A stretch of DNA of 64,000 nucleotides from JBDRDD01 sp043821115 (GCA_043821115.1 JBDRDD010000024.1:152911-216910), one strand, 5' to 3'; positions 17,011-26,667 are shown, counted from the stretch's first letter. The notes: a model not told the origin generated them from the letters alone. Made by a program: numbers and translations.

Positions 17011-17523
17011 ATGAGAGTTTTGGGCATAGATCCCGGCACTGCAATCACCGGTTGGGGGATAGTGGACGTCGAAGATAAAAAAGGTAAATCCTCTGATAAG
17101 CTGACCGCCAGGGGCTACGGCTGTATAAAAACCGAAAGCAGTATGATTTTCTCCAGAAGACTTTCAATTATCTACAAAGAACTAAAAGAACTTATCAAGG
17201 AATACAAACCCGATGTTGTTGCCATAGAAGAGCTTTTCTTCGCGAAAAATGTTAAGACAGCCCTTAAAGTAGGACATGCCAGGGGTGTGGTCATTCTGGC
17301 AGCTGTTAATGCTAACCTGGATGTGGCGGAATATACACCTCTACAGGTAAAGCAGGCCCTGACCGGATACGGCAGGGCGGATAAGCAGCAGATACAGAGA
17401 ATGGTAAAGACCCTGTTATGGTTAAAAGAAATACCGAAGCCTGATGACGTGGCTGACGCTCTTGCGGTTGCCGTCTGCCACATAAACTCAAGGAAAATAG
17501 AAAAACTATGCATCACGGGTTGA
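17011..17523 (+). CDS. ruvC: Holliday junction resolvase RuvC
   Basis: Endonuclease that cuts Holliday junctions symmetrically. The RNase H-fold acidic residues lie in GIDPGTAITGWG (Asp7), AIEELFFAKN (Glu) and DDVADALAVAVCH (C-terminal Asp pair). At 170 residues it is normal length. It sits four bases before ruvA in the yebC-ruvCAB operon. Confidence 0.96.
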   Translation: MRVLGIDPGTAITGWGIVDVEDKKGKSSDKLTARGYGCIKTESSMIFSRRLSIIYKELKELIKEYKPDVVAIEELFFAKNVKTALKVGHARGVVILAAVNANLDVAEYTPLQVKQALTGYGRADKQQIQRMVKTLLWLKEIPKPDDVADALAVAVCHINSRKIEKLCITG

Positions 17524-17527
17524 TAAT

Positions 17528-18130
17528 ATGATAAATTTCATCCGCGGGACCTTGGACGAGAAAGCACTTAATAGTGTCATAATTGAGGCCGGTGGCATAG
17601 GCTACCAGGTCTTCGTGCCCACCTCTACATACGAGAAGTTGCCTGTTATTGGCGAGGATGTAAAGCTATATATCGCTGAGTCCACGGCAATGTACGGCGG
17701 CAGTACCATGTTCTACGGTTTTTTAACGCGCGAGGAAAGGGAAGTCTTCCAGCGCATACGTTCTGTCTCCAAGATAGGAGCAAAAGGCGCCCTGGATATT
17801 CTCTCAAAGATCTCTAAATCCCTTCCTGATTTCAAAAAAGCAATAGAGGAAAAAGATACTAAACTACTTGAAAAACTCTTCGGTATTACAAAGAAGACGG
17901 CCGAGAAACTCGTAGTGGGATTAAAAGACAAGATCAAGGATATTTCCATAAAAGGCGAACAGAAATTCAGGATAAAGGAAATAGAAGAGATAACAGATGC
18001 CATAAGCGGTCTGGTAGCTCTTGGGTATAGGAAGACCCTGGCTAAGGAAGCCGTGAATTGTGCATGTGATGTACTAAAAGAAAAAGTAAGTACAGAAGGA
18101 CTTATAAAAGAAGCCTTACGATATCTCTAA
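17528..18130 (+). CDS. ruvA: Holliday junction DNA helicase subunit RuvA
   Basis: Tetrameric junction-binding protein that loads RuvB. The N-terminal OB fold (MINFIRGTL...VEAGGIGYQVFVP) and the two helix-hairpin-helix motifs (FQRIRSVSKIGAKGALDIL and LFGITKKTAEKLVVGLKDK) are seen, then a C-terminal RuvB-binding domain (ALGYRKTLAKEAV). The 200-residue length is typical. It lies between ruvC and ruvB with 4- and 11-base gaps. Confidence 0.95.
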   Translation: MINFIRGTLDEKALNSVIIEAGGIGYQVFVPTSTYEKLPVIGEDVKLYIAESTAMYGGSTMFYGFLTREEREVFQRIRSVSKIGAKGALDILSKISKSLPDFKKAIEEKDTKLLEKLFGITKKTAEKLVVGLKDKIKDISIKGEQKFRIKEIEEITDAISGLVALGYRKTLAKEAVNCACDVLKEKVSTEGLIKEALRYL

Positions 18131-18141
18131 AGGAGAGAAAT

Positions 18142-19170
18142 ATGGCTGAGCGAGTGACGACTCCCGCTATAAAGAATGAGGAAGAGAAAACCTTTGATTA
18201 TGCACTGCGCCCCAAGGTCCTGGATGAATTCGTCGGTCAGGAAAAGTTAAAGGAAAATCTCGAGATTTCTATAGAGGCAGCCAAGAAAAGAAAAGAGCCC
18301 CTCGAGCACTGCCTTTTCTACAGTCCTCCCGGTCTGGGAAAGACAACAATCGCCCATATAATAGCCCACGAGATGGGTGTGAACATAAAATCAACGTCGG
18401 GTCCGGTTCTGGAGAAGGCCGGAGATCTCGCGGCAATCCTAACAAATCTCGGCGAGGGTGATGTGTTCTTCATAGATGAGATCCACAGGATGAACCGTCT
18501 TGTCGAGGAGGTTCTTTATCCTGTTATGGAGGATTTCCAGCTGGATATTATAATCGGCCAGGGTCCCAGTGCACGTTCAATCAAACTAGAACTCCCGCGG
18601 TTTACTTTAATCGGCTCTACAACGCGTGCCGGGCTTTTGACGTCACCTCTTAGGTCCAGATTCGGCATAGTCAACTATCTTGTTTTCTACACCGAATCCG
18701 AACTGAGTGCTATAATAAAACGCTCTGCTAGGATACTGGGGCTTTCGATTAACGATGAGGGGGCTCTTGAGATAGCAAAACGCTCGAGGGGTACACCGCG
18801 TATAGCAAACCGACTCTTACGAAGGGTAAGAGATTATGCCCAGGTGCGTGCTGACGGCAGGATAACCAGGGAACTGGCTGACGCGGCACTTGAGATGCTC
18901 GAGGTTGACGGGGCGGGACTCGACAGCATGGACCGCAAGATACTTAACACCATCATGAACAAGTTTAACGGCGGTCCTGTTGGCATAGAGACAATAGCTA
19001 TATCCATTAACGAGGAAGTTGATACGATAACGGATGTATATGAATCCTTTTTGATACAGATAGGTTTCTTAGCGAGAACACCGCGTGGCAGGGTGGCTAC
19101 AAAGAGTGCCTACAAATATTTCAATATTTCGCCTCCTGAAGAAAAACAAGAGGAATTGTTTGATGGGTAA
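18142..19170 (+). CDS. ruvB: Holliday junction branch-migration ATPase RuvB
   Basis: Hexameric AAA+ motor of branch migration. Walker A PPGLGKTT is at residues 62-69, Walker B is FIDEIHRM, and sensor/arginine motifs GSTTRAGLL and SRGTPRIANRLLRRVRDYA follow. The C-terminal winged helix (RTPRGRVATKSAY) binds DNA. It is 342 residues long. The last eight bases overlap the start of the ogt gene. Confidence 0.97.
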   Translation: MAERVTTPAIKNEEEKTFDYALRPKVLDEFVGQEKLKENLEISIEAAKKRKEPLEHCLFYSPPGLGKTTIAHIIAHEMGVNIKSTSGPVLEKAGDLAAILTNLGEGDVFFIDEIHRMNRLVEEVLYPVMEDFQLDIIIGQGPSARSIKLELPRFTLIGSTTRAGLLTSPLRSRFGIVNYLVFYTESELSAIIKRSARILGLSINDEGALEIAKRSRGTPRIANRLLRRVRDYAQVRADGRITRELADAALEMLEVDGAGLDSMDRKILNTIMNKFNGGPVGIETIAISINEEVDTITDVYESFLIQIGFLARTPRGRVATKSAYKYFNISPPEEKQEELFDG

Positions 19171-19705
19171 GAAAAGTGTACCCCAAAAGGTGCACTACGC
19201 GCTTTTTCGAACGAAATTAGGCTGTATGGGCATAGCATCCACATCCCAGGGGCTTGCTGCGATAGTTTTGCCGAGAAAGAATAAGAAAAGTGCCGGGATT
19301 GAGTTGAAAAGGATACTTGAGGGCAGGTTTAATAAGTTTATCCTTAAAAAAAAGAAGAAACTTCTTAAAACACCCATCAAGGACCTGGTTAAATATCTAA
19401 AGGGAGCTGAGCCTGGTTTTGACTATGAACTTGATTTCGGGACAGCTACTGCTTTTCAGACTAAAGTATATAATGTTGCAAGAAAAATTCCCTACGGCAA
19501 AACTGTAAGTTATAACTGGATAGCGGAGAAAGTAGGGTCCCCGCGTTCAAGCAGGGCTGTGGGGCAGGCACTTAAGGCCAATGCCTTGCCGGTGATAGTT
19601 CCGTGTCACAGGGTCATAAAGAGCAATAACGCATTATGCGGTTTTTCATCAGGCGTTGAGTGGAAGGTAAAGCTACTTACGATAGAAGGCGTAATCTTAA
19701 CATAG
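19163..19705 (+). CDS. ogt: methylated-DNA-[protein]-cysteine S-methyltransferase
   Basis: Suicide enzyme that removes O6-alkyl groups from guanine. The acceptor Cys148 is in VPCHRVIKSN; GFSSGVEWKVKLLTIEG closes the domain. The conserved helix-turn-helix segment (FQTKVYNVARKIPYGKTVSYNWIAE) lies before it. ATG 19163 is chosen over an upstream start deep in ruvB because AGAGGAA precedes it and the length (180 residues) fits. It overlaps ruvB by eight bases, joining it to the repair operon. Confidence 0.93.
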   Translation: MGKKSVPQKVHYALFRTKLGCMGIASTSQGLAAIVLPRKNKKSAGIELKRILEGRFNKFILKKKKKLLKTPIKDLVKYLKGAEPGFDYELDFGTATAFQTKVYNVARKIPYGKTVSYNWIAEKVGSPRSSRAVGQALKANALPVIVPCHRVIKSNNALCGFSSGVEWKVKLLTIEGVILT

Positions 19706-19717
19706 AAGGATTCGAGT

Positions 19718-20770
19718 ATGAAAAAAGCGGTATTATTATTTTTCCTTGTTTTTGTGCTTCTTGTGGTGTTTGCATCGGGGGCATATCCCGCATCCAGCGA
19801 GAAGCACACTATAATCAGGGTGGGACTCATTCAGAACGCAGCTTCTGTTAAAATTAACGGGGTAAATATCACAAGAAGCTCTATATCCGGGGTATCTGAA
19901 ACATTTCAGGGTTCGTGGAATAACCATGTTAATGTAAACGGAGCTCCTTATCGCGGTCTTATAGAGGTGAGGAAGAACGACAGCGGACGCCTGACGGTAA
20001 TAAATATAATTGACATAGAACATTATCTCTACGGTGTTGTGAGCAAGGAAATCTCCCCTAACTGGCCTGAGGAAGCTGTGAAGGCACAGATAGTGGCTGC
20101 GCGTACATTCGCGCTTAAGAACATGGGTAAGCATAAAAGCGAAGGCTTTGACATATGCGACACTGTACACTGCCAGGTGTACGGCGGGGTCTGGGCCGAG
20201 AACAGTGTTTCCAACAAACTTGTTGATGAGACTGTCGGCGAGGTGATGACATACATGGGTGAGCTGATAAATGCTTCCTATCACGGCATATGCGGTGGAT
20301 ATACAGAGGACCCGAGGGATGTATGGGAAGGTGGGAGCAGAATTCCCTATCTTAGTTCTGTAAAGTGTAATTACTGCAGGGATGCCAAGGGCTTTAACTG
20401 GACTAAAGAGATAGACATATCAACACTGCAGTCAAAACTCTCAGCCGCCGGTATATCCGTAGGGAAAATACAAAGTATGCTGGTTTTCAGGAAGAGCAAG
20501 ACAGGAAGGGCAAAGGAAATAAAGATATCAGGCAGCAAGACTTATAATATTATCAAGGGGACAAAACTTCGCTCATTGCTTGGGACCAATGTTATCCGCA
20601 GTACGATGTTCAACGTTAATAAAAAAGGCAAGAGTTTTGTTTTTACAGGCAAGGGCTGGGGGCACGGTGTGGGCATGTGCCAGGAAGGTGCCCGGGGCAT
20701 GGCCGAAAAGGGAAACACCTATAAACAGATATTAAAATTCTACTACAGGGGTGTTATGATTAAACAATGA
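19718..20770 (+). CDS. SpoIID/LytB-type peptidoglycan lytic enzyme
   Basis: The 350-residue exported protein has an N-terminal signal peptide (cleavage near AYPASS). The SpoIID domain (about residues 100-345) includes LYGVVSKEISPNWPEEAVKAQ with the catalytic-type Glu, AARTFAL, and the C-terminal GWGHGVGMCQEGARGMAEKG. SpoIID cleaves glycan strands of peptidoglycan freed of stem peptides. Homologues occur in non-sporulating diderms, where a role in division or wall turnover is assumed. Its stop overlaps the queA start (ATGA). Confidence 0.9.
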   Translation: MKKAVLLFFLVFVLLVVFASGAYPASSEKHTIIRVGLIQNAASVKINGVNITRSSISGVSETFQGSWNNHVNVNGAPYRGLIEVRKNDSGRLTVINIIDIEHYLYGVVSKEISPNWPEEAVKAQIVAARTFALKNMGKHKSEGFDICDTVHCQVYGGVWAENSVSNKLVDETVGEVMTYMGELINASYHGICGGYTEDPRDVWEGGSRIPYLSSVKCNYCRDAKGFNWTKEIDISTLQSKLSAAGISVGKIQSMLVFRKSKTGRAKEIKISGSKTYNIIKGTKLRSLLGTNVIRSTMFNVNKKGKSFVFTGKGWGHGVGMCQEGARGMAEKGNTYKQILKFYYRGVMIKQ

Positions 20771-21840
20771 CACCCAAAATGAAGTTAGCTGACTTTAACT
20801 ATACATTGCCTCCCGGATACATAGCACAGAATCCCCTTCCAAAAAGAGATGCATCAAAGCTCATGGTGATTGAAAAGGATTCAGGGACCATCACCCACAG
20901 GATCTTCAGGAACCTGACGGATTACCTTGATAAAGGTGATGTTCTTGTAGTAAATGATACAAAGGTTATACCCGCAAGGCTATTAGGGAGAAAAGAGCAT
21001 ACGGGAGCGAAGATAGAGGTTTTCTTACTCAAAAAATTGAAAAAACCCAACGAATGGGAAACGCTTATAAGACCTGGTCGCCGTGTTAAGGAAGGGACCA
21101 GGATTATTTTTTCCCCGGGAAAATTTGAAGCACAACTTCTGAAAAAAACACCACAGGGAAGAGCTGTTGTAAGGTTTCATGTTAAGGGTTCTTTTGATAA
21201 AGCCCTTGCGCGTACAGGGCATACTCCACTTCCGCCTTATATAAATGAAAAGACAGGGGATAATTCCTTAAGAGAACGCTATCAGACAGTTTATGCCCAG
21301 AAGAAAGGCGCTGTTGCCGCACCTACGGCAGGTTTACACTTTACGAAGGGACTTATAAAAAAAATAGAAGATAAAAAAGTAAAAGTCGTAAATATTACTC
21401 TGCATACGGGGCTTGGTACATTTTCACCGGTAAGAGATGAAAATATAACAAGGCACAAAATGGAAGAGGAATATTTTGAGATCCCTTCATCTACGGCAAG
21501 GGCTGTTATTAATGCTAAAAGAAAAGGGTCAAGGGTTATAGCTGTAGGGACAACGGCTGTCAGGGCTCTTGAGACGGCTTTTGATAAAGATATGCATCTT
21601 GAGAAGAACTCTGGAATGAGCCGTCTTTTCATATATCCGGGCTACAGGTTCAAAGTTGTGGACGCTCTTGTCACAAATTTTCATCTGCCAAAGTCAACGC
21701 TGCTTATGCTTGTCAGTGCGTTTTCTTCGCCAAAGGAGCATCCTGAAAAAGGGATAGGTTTAATACGCAAAGCATACCGCCAAGCGATAGAGGAGAAATA
21801 TCGCTTCTTTAGTTTCGGTGATGCCATGATTATTCTCTGA
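20767..21840 (+). CDS. queA: S-adenosylmethionine:tRNA ribosyltransferase-isomerase
   Basis: Transfers and isomerises the ribosyl moiety of AdoMet to preQ1-tRNA, giving epoxyqueuosine. Family segments are YTLPPGYIAQNPLPKRDASKLMV, DVLVVNDTKVIPARL, GAVAAPTAGLHFT, and VDALVTNFHLPKSTLLMLVSAF. It has 357 residues. It overlaps spoIID by four bases and precedes tgt by 12, so the two queuosine steps are adjacent. queC-F and queG are not in the window. Confidence 0.97.
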   Translation: MTPKMKLADFNYTLPPGYIAQNPLPKRDASKLMVIEKDSGTITHRIFRNLTDYLDKGDVLVVNDTKVIPARLLGRKEHTGAKIEVFLLKKLKKPNEWETLIRPGRRVKEGTRIIFSPGKFEAQLLKKTPQGRAVVRFHVKGSFDKALARTGHTPLPPYINEKTGDNSLRERYQTVYAQKKGAVAAPTAGLHFTKGLIKKIEDKKVKVVNITLHTGLGTFSPVRDENITRHKMEEEYFEIPSSTARAVINAKRKGSRVIAVGTTAVRALETAFDKDMHLEKNSGMSRLFIYPGYRFKVVDALVTNFHLPKSTLLMLVSAFSSPKEHPEKGIGLIRKAYRQAIEEKYRFFSFGDAMIIL

Positions 21841-21852
21841 AGTGAGAGATTT

Positions 21853-22989
21853 ATGAGTAAAGAAAGTTTTAAGCTTATAAAAAAAGACAAACAGACGAAA
21901 GCACGCCTTGGAGAGCTTTCCACACCACACGGTGAAATAAAGACACCCGTCTTTATGCCCGTGGGAACGCAGGCTACTGTTAAAACACTTACGCCGGAGG
22001 ACCTTAAGTCAATAGGTGTTGAGATAATACTTAGTAATGTATATCATCTATACCTTCGCCCGGGAGATGAGCTTATAAAACAAGCCGGAGGGCTCCACTC
22101 TTTTATGCACTGGGACAGGCCTATACTCACTGATAGCGGCGGGTACCAGGTATTCAGTCTGGCGGAGCTTCGCAAGATTAAAGAGGACCATGTTGAGTTC
22201 AGGTCCCATATTGACGGCTCCAATCATATCCTCTCGCCCGAGAAGGTGATAGATATACAGAGCAACCTCGGTTCGGATATAATGATGTGTCTTGATGAAT
22301 GCATCCCGTATCCCTGTGAGCGTGATTATGCAAAAGAGGCACTTGAGAGGACACTGCGCTGGGCAGAGCGCTCAAAAGAAGCTTTTATTAAAAAGGGCAA
22401 AAATGTTGACGCTCAGTTGCTCTTCGGTATTACACAGGGCGGTGTTTACAGTGATCTTAGAAGAAGAAGCGCCGAAGGGACAATTGATATAGGTTTTGAC
22501 GGCTATGCAATCGGGGGGCTTTCCGTGGGAGAGCCCAAGGATGTGATGCTGGAGGTTTTGGATGAGCATGTTGAGATATTGCCCGAGGATAAACCCAGGT
22601 ATCTTATGGGTATAGGTACCCCGGTTGATCTCTGGGAGTGTATAGAGTGCGGGATAGACATGTTTGACTGTGTCATGCCGACAAGAAATGCCAGAAACGG
22701 TCAGGTATTTACAAGCCAGGGCAGGCTAACTATAAAAAATGCTAAATACAAAAGGGACTTTGGTCCTCTTGATGAGGCTTGCAAATGTTACACTTGTAAG
22801 AATTATACCAGAAGCTACCTTCAGCATCTTTTCAATGCAAACGAGATACTGGCACTAAGATTAAATACTTTACATAATCTGTCTTTTATGGTAGAATTAA
22901 TTTCTAAAATACGTTTAGCTATAAAGAATAATATATTTATTGAAGAAAAGAAAAAATTCTTGGACACTTATAATAACATATCTAAATAA
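21853..22989 (+). CDS. tgt: queuine tRNA-ribosyltransferase (bacterial TGT)
   Basis: Exchanges guanine 34 for preQ1 in tRNAs with GUN anticodons. The Asp94 region TDSGGYQVFSL, the nucleophile region DMFDCVMPTRNARNG, and the zinc ligands CKCYTCKNYTRSYLQHLF are all present in 378 residues. Together with queA it forms a queuosine pair followed by the yajC-secDF secretion genes, a widely conserved order. Confidence 0.97.
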   Translation: MSKESFKLIKKDKQTKARLGELSTPHGEIKTPVFMPVGTQATVKTLTPEDLKSIGVEIILSNVYHLYLRPGDELIKQAGGLHSFMHWDRPILTDSGGYQVFSLAELRKIKEDHVEFRSHIDGSNHILSPEKVIDIQSNLGSDIMMCLDECIPYPCERDYAKEALERTLRWAERSKEAFIKKGKNVDAQLLFGITQGGVYSDLRRRSAEGTIDIGFDGYAIGGLSVGEPKDVMLEVLDEHVEILPEDKPRYLMGIGTPVDLWECIECGIDMFDCVMPTRNARNGQVFTSQGRLTIKNAKYKRDFGPLDEACKCYTCKNYTRSYLQHLFNANEILALRLNTLHNLSFMVELISKIRLAIKNNIFIEEKKKFLDTYNNISK

Positions 22990-23004
22990 AAGGAGGAACA
23001 CACT

Positions 23005-23298
23005 ATGCAGCCAGGCGGAGCACTGGGAGGGTTTTTACCTCTTGTTTTTATCTTTGTTATCTTCTATTTTCTTTTGATAAGGCCCCAGCAGAAGCGCGCG
23101 AAAGACCATCAGAAGATGCTAAACGACCTGTTGAAAGGCGATGAAGTCGTGACAAATGGCGGACTTCACGGTGTAGTTACCAATATCAGGGGTAATCTGG
23201 TCGATGTAAAGATAGCAGAGGATGTTAAGGTAACATTCTCAAAGGAAGCTATTTCTTCTGTCAAAAGAGAACCCGCAGTAGAAGAAGTTAAAAAATAA
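23005..23298 (+). CDS. yajC: preprotein translocase subunit YajC
   Basis: Small inner-membrane partner of SecDF and the YidC/Sec holocomplex. A single transmembrane segment (about residues 10-26, ending FLLIRPQQKRAKDHQ) is followed by the conserved cytoplasmic domain (LKGDEVVTNGGLHGVVTNI). It has 97 residues. AGGAGG precedes the start. Confidence 0.95.
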   Translation: MQPGGALGGFLPLVFIFVIFYFLLIRPQQKRAKDHQKMLNDLLKGDEVVTNGGLHGVVTNIRGNLVDVKIAEDVKVTFSKEAISSVKREPAVEEVKK

Positions 23299-23321
23299 GC
23301 ATTCTTACAAGGAGGCCGAAA

Positions 23322-23987
23322 GTGGCTCTTGTGACATTAAAAGCTGTAAAAAACCATCCATATGTCATAGCATTTATCGAAGCTGCGGACAGACACATGG
23401 GCGCAGTAGGTTATACCGAACACGGAGGCAGGCATGCCAATCTGGTGTCAAATATAGCCCAGAACGTACTTTCGCACCTTGGATACAAGAAGAGAATTGT
23501 TGAGATGAGTGGCATAAGCGGGTACATGCATGACCTTGGCAATGTGATATCGCGTTCCGATCATGGTATGGGAGCTGCCCTTATAGCTATGAATATCTTA
23601 CAAGACCTTAAGATGGACCCCAATGAGATAGCAGAGATAATGGGCGCAGTGGGAAACCACGAAGAGGAGAGGGGTGATCCCATAAGCGAAATAGCGGCGG
23701 CGCTGATTCTGGCAGATAAATCAGATGTGCACAGGACCAGGGTTAGAAATCCAAATATGGCGACCTTTGATATTCATGACAGGGTAAATTACGCTGCCGA
23801 GAAATCATTCCTGAGGGTTGATGACAAGAAAAAGAGCATAGCTCTTGAGCTTACTATTGATACGGAAATATCCAGGGTTATGGAATACTTTGAGATATTC
23901 CTCTCACGCATGGTTATCTCCAGGAGGGCTGCGAGGTTTCTTGGATGCAAGTTTGAACTAATCATTAATGGTACAAAATTATTCTAA
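23322..23987 (+). CDS. HD-domain phosphohydrolase
   Basis: The 221-residue soluble protein has metal-ligand features of the HD superfamily: an early His in GGRHANLVS, the HD pair in GYMHDLGNV, His in RSDHGMGAAL and NHEEERG, and a late Asp in ADKSDVHRTRVR. The substrate is unknown; relatives act on nucleotides or are stress-linked. It sits between yajC and secD, starts at GTG after AAGGAGG, and its 3' end abuts the RBS of secD, so it is co-transcribed with secretion genes. The functional link to secretion is not evident. Confidence 0.82.
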   Translation: MALVTLKAVKNHPYVIAFIEAADRHMGAVGYTEHGGRHANLVSNIAQNVLSHLGYKKRIVEMSGISGYMHDLGNVISRSDHGMGAALIAMNILQDLKMDPNEIAEIMGAVGNHEEERGDPISEIAAALILADKSDVHRTRVRNPNMATFDIHDRVNYAAEKSFLRVDDKKKSIALELTIDTEISRVMEYFEIFLSRMVISRRAARFLGCKFELIINGTKLF

Positions 23988-24003
23988 GGGAGAGAAGAAG
24001 AGG

Positions 24004-25416
24004 ATGAATGACGCTACTAAAGTTAAGTTTGTCTTGATTTTGATTGTTCTTGTTATCGCAGGATGGTTTTTGTATCCTACGATAGACTGGTATACGCGCT
24101 CGGAGGCAGACAGGCAGAAGGCCCAGGAGTACGGCGATGGTATTATGGGCAAGATTCTCCAGCTTGGACTGGATCTAAAGGGCGGTATTCACATAGTTCT
24201 GCAGGTGGATGATTCCAAGCTTGATAAGAAAACCTCTGGTCCGGAGGCCCTGAATCGTGCTATGGAGGTTATCCGAAACCGTATTGATCAGCTTGGTGTG
24301 ACAGAGCCCGTTATTCAGAAGCAGGGACTGGACCTTATACTCATACAGCTTCCTGGCATAGAGGATGCAGACAGGGCAATTGACATAATAGGAAAGACTG
24401 CACTTCTTGAGTTCAAGCTCGTGGAAGACAATCTTGATAAGATAAAAGAACTCCTTGGGGATAAAAAGCTTTCAGATGTCCTGACGGATGATGGGGCAAA
24501 GAAAGCTCTTGCTGATGCAGGATATGAAGGTCTGCTTGACAAGGAGAAAAAAATATATATTGTTCACAGGGAAGCTGAGGTCACAGGTGCCACACTCACT
24601 GATGCCAAGGTGGAATTCGGCGGTCAGTTCAACCAGCCTCATGTAACAATTAACTTTAACAAGGAAGGTGCAAAGCAATTCTCAAAGGTAACCGGGGATA
24701 ATGTCAACAGGCAGCTTGCTATCGTGCTTGATGACAGGATACAGTCCGCTCCCGTAATTAGGACACAGATCCCTGATGGTAATGCGATTATAGAGGGGAA
24801 CTTTACAACGCAGGATGCAAGCGACCTTGCTTTGATACTTCGCTCAGGTGCCTTGCCCGTTCCTCTTAAGATAGCCGAGAAAAGGGTAGTAGGACCCTCA
24901 CTCGGAAAGGATTCCATACAGAAAGGCATTATCGCGATGATAGCCGGAGGTATCGCGATAGTCATCTTTATGATACTCTACTACAAGCTTGCCGGTCTTA
25001 TAGCCGATGTCGCTCTTGTTCTAAATCTTCTTATACTTCTGGGCGCGATGGCCGGACTGCGTGCAACCTTAACGCTGCCCGGTATAGCGGGTATAATACT
25101 CATGCTGGGTATGGCTGTTGACGCTAACGTTCTCATATTTGAAAGAATCCGCGAGGAAATAAATAATGGCAAGACTATAAGGGTTGCCGTTGATTCGGGA
25201 TATGAGAAAGCCTTTAAGACTATCCTGGACTCAAACATTACAACTCTTCTTGCAGCGGCTTTCATGTTCCAGTTCGGAACGGGTCCTGTGAAAGGTTTTG
25301 CAGTGACCCTGTCAATCGGTATTACCGCAAGTATGTTCACTGCGGTAGTCGTCACTCATGTTATTTTCGATTTAATGTTAAGCGGGGGCAGGGCAATAGA
25401 TCATCTTAGCATTTAG
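24004..25416 (+). CDS. secD: protein translocase subunit SecD
   Basis: Inner-membrane RND-type protein that uses the proton gradient to pull proteins through SecYEG. One N-terminal transmembrane helix is followed by the periplasmic P1 domain (LDLKGGIHIVLQVD, and NRIDQLGVTEPVIQKQG) and five C-terminal helices with GIAGIILMLGMAVDANVLIFERIREE. Length is about 470 residues. ATG 24004 is preferred over an in-frame ATG within the HD gene because GGGAGAGAAG precedes it. secF follows after 32 bases. Confidence 0.96.
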   Translation: MNDATKVKFVLILIVLVIAGWFLYPTIDWYTRSEADRQKAQEYGDGIMGKILQLGLDLKGGIHIVLQVDDSKLDKKTSGPEALNRAMEVIRNRIDQLGVTEPVIQKQGLDLILIQLPGIEDADRAIDIIGKTALLEFKLVEDNLDKIKELLGDKKLSDVLTDDGAKKALADAGYEGLLDKEKKIYIVHREAEVTGATLTDAKVEFGGQFNQPHVTINFNKEGAKQFSKVTGDNVNRQLAIVLDDRIQSAPVIRTQIPDGNAIIEGNFTTQDASDLALILRSGALPVPLKIAEKRVVGPSLGKDSIQKGIIAMIAGGIAIVIFMILYYKLAGLIADVALVLNLLILLGAMAGLRATLTLPGIAGIILMLGMAVDANVLIFERIREEINNGKTIRVAVDSGYEKAFKTILDSNITTLLAAAFMFQFGTGPVKGFAVTLSIGITASMFTAVVVTHVIFDLMLSGGRAIDHLSI

Positions 25417-25448
25417 CATAAATTCTTGCCAATAAGGAGACTCAACTG

Positions 25449-26354
25449 ATGCAATTCCTCAAAGATACTAAGATAGACTTTATAAACAAACGAAAAGGGG
25501 CATATCTGCTTTCGGGTATACTTGTTGCGGCAAGTATTCTTTCCCTGGTCATTAAGGGGGGCCCCAACCTGGGTATAGATTTTTCAGGCGGAACGCTTGT
25601 CCAGCTGAAATTCAGTAAGCAGTTAAGCACCCAGGAAGCCCGTTCTATATTAAACGCGCAGGGGTTATCCGGTGCCGAGCTGCAGCGTTTCCCGGAGGAC
25701 AATGTTATAATCGTCAGGATGAAGAAAACAGCGGGCTCCGCCGAAGAGGTGTATGAGAAAATCAAGAAGACTTTCAGTGACGCGCGTCCGGATAACACCT
25801 TCGTTGTTGAGAGAAGCGAAATGGTAGGGCCTGTCATAAGCAGGGACCTTGTCAAGAAAGCGCTTATGGCCATTATTCTGTCTTCGCTTGCCATTCTTGT
25901 TTATGTAGCATGGAGGTTCAAGGGCGGTATATGGGGGATAGGCGGCATAATAGCCCTGATTCACGATGTTTTGATAACGGTGGGTATATTCTCGATTCTT
26001 AACAAGGAAGTAACACTTCCCGTTGTAGCGGCGCTGTTAACGCTTGCCGGATACTCCATTAACGACACGATAGTCATCTACGACAGGATACGCGAGAACC
26101 TCAAGCTCAGAAGGGGAGGGAGTCTTTTGGAGGTTGTAAATTTCAGCTTAAACAGCGTTCTCTCCAGAACAATCATAACTTCACTTACCACGCTTTTTGT
26201 TCTTGTGGCTCTTTTCTTTAAGGGCGGCTCTGTCATACATGATTTTTCATTCGCCCTTCTAATAGGTGTCATTATCGGTACTTATTCATCTATTTTCATC
26301 GCAAGTCCCATAGTATACGAGCACATAGGGAAGAACCCGCGCGTGCGTCGTTAG
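25449..26354 (+). CDS. secF: protein translocase subunit SecF
   Basis: Partner of SecD in the inner membrane. The N-terminal helix is followed by NLGIDFSGGTLVQLKF, a short periplasmic part, and the five-helix bundle with LTLAGYSINDTIVIYDRIRENL. It has 301 residues, a normal separate SecF (not fused to SecD). RBS AAGGAGA precedes it. Confidence 0.96.
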   Translation: MQFLKDTKIDFINKRKGAYLLSGILVAASILSLVIKGGPNLGIDFSGGTLVQLKFSKQLSTQEARSILNAQGLSGAELQRFPEDNVIIVRMKKTAGSAEEVYEKIKKTFSDARPDNTFVVERSEMVGPVISRDLVKKALMAIILSSLAILVYVAWRFKGGIWGIGGIIALIHDVLITVGIFSILNKEVTLPVVAALLTLAGYSINDTIVIYDRIRENLKLRRGGSLLEVVNFSLNSVLSRTIITSLTTLFVLVALFFKGGSVIHDFSFALLIGVIIGTYSSIFIASPIVYEHIGKNPRVRR

Positions 26355-26397
26355 AAATATTTTCTATAAACAAGCACTGTTGAAAGGAGGCTCAAAT

Positions 26398-26667
26398 ATG
26401 GTTACGGAAACACAGGTTATGCAGATACTGGGTTCCATACAGGAACCCAAAAGCGGCGTAAGCATTACAGAGTTGGGCATGATCGATGAGGTTGCCATAG
26501 ACGAAGGCAATGTCATGGTAAAGCTGGGGATCAATTTTGATCTCTATGTTTCACCGTCGGCGATTTACCTTATTAACTCTGTCAAAAAGAAGCTACATTC
26601 ATTGCCGGATGTAAGCCGCGTTGATGTGCAGCTTCTTTCTGAACGCTGGGAACAGCAGATGGTATAA
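26398..26667 (+). CDS. DUF59/MIP18-like small protein without cysteine
   Basis: The 89 residues match the DUF59 fold (IQEPKSGVSITELGMIDEV, then alternating strands and a C-terminal DVSRVDVQL strand), the family of SufT and the Mrp N-terminal domain, tied to Fe-S cluster assembly. It has no Cys at all, so it cannot use the conserved Cys that many relatives carry. ATG 26398 follows AAAGGAGG. It starts the small cluster with Thi4, DUF39 and NIL-ferredoxin. A role in maturing a metal enzyme of the cluster is inference. Confidence 0.75.
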   Translation: MVTETQVMQILGSIQEPKSGVSITELGMIDEVAIDEGNVMVKLGINFDLYVSPSAIYLINSVKKKLHSLPDVSRVDVQLLSERWEQQMV

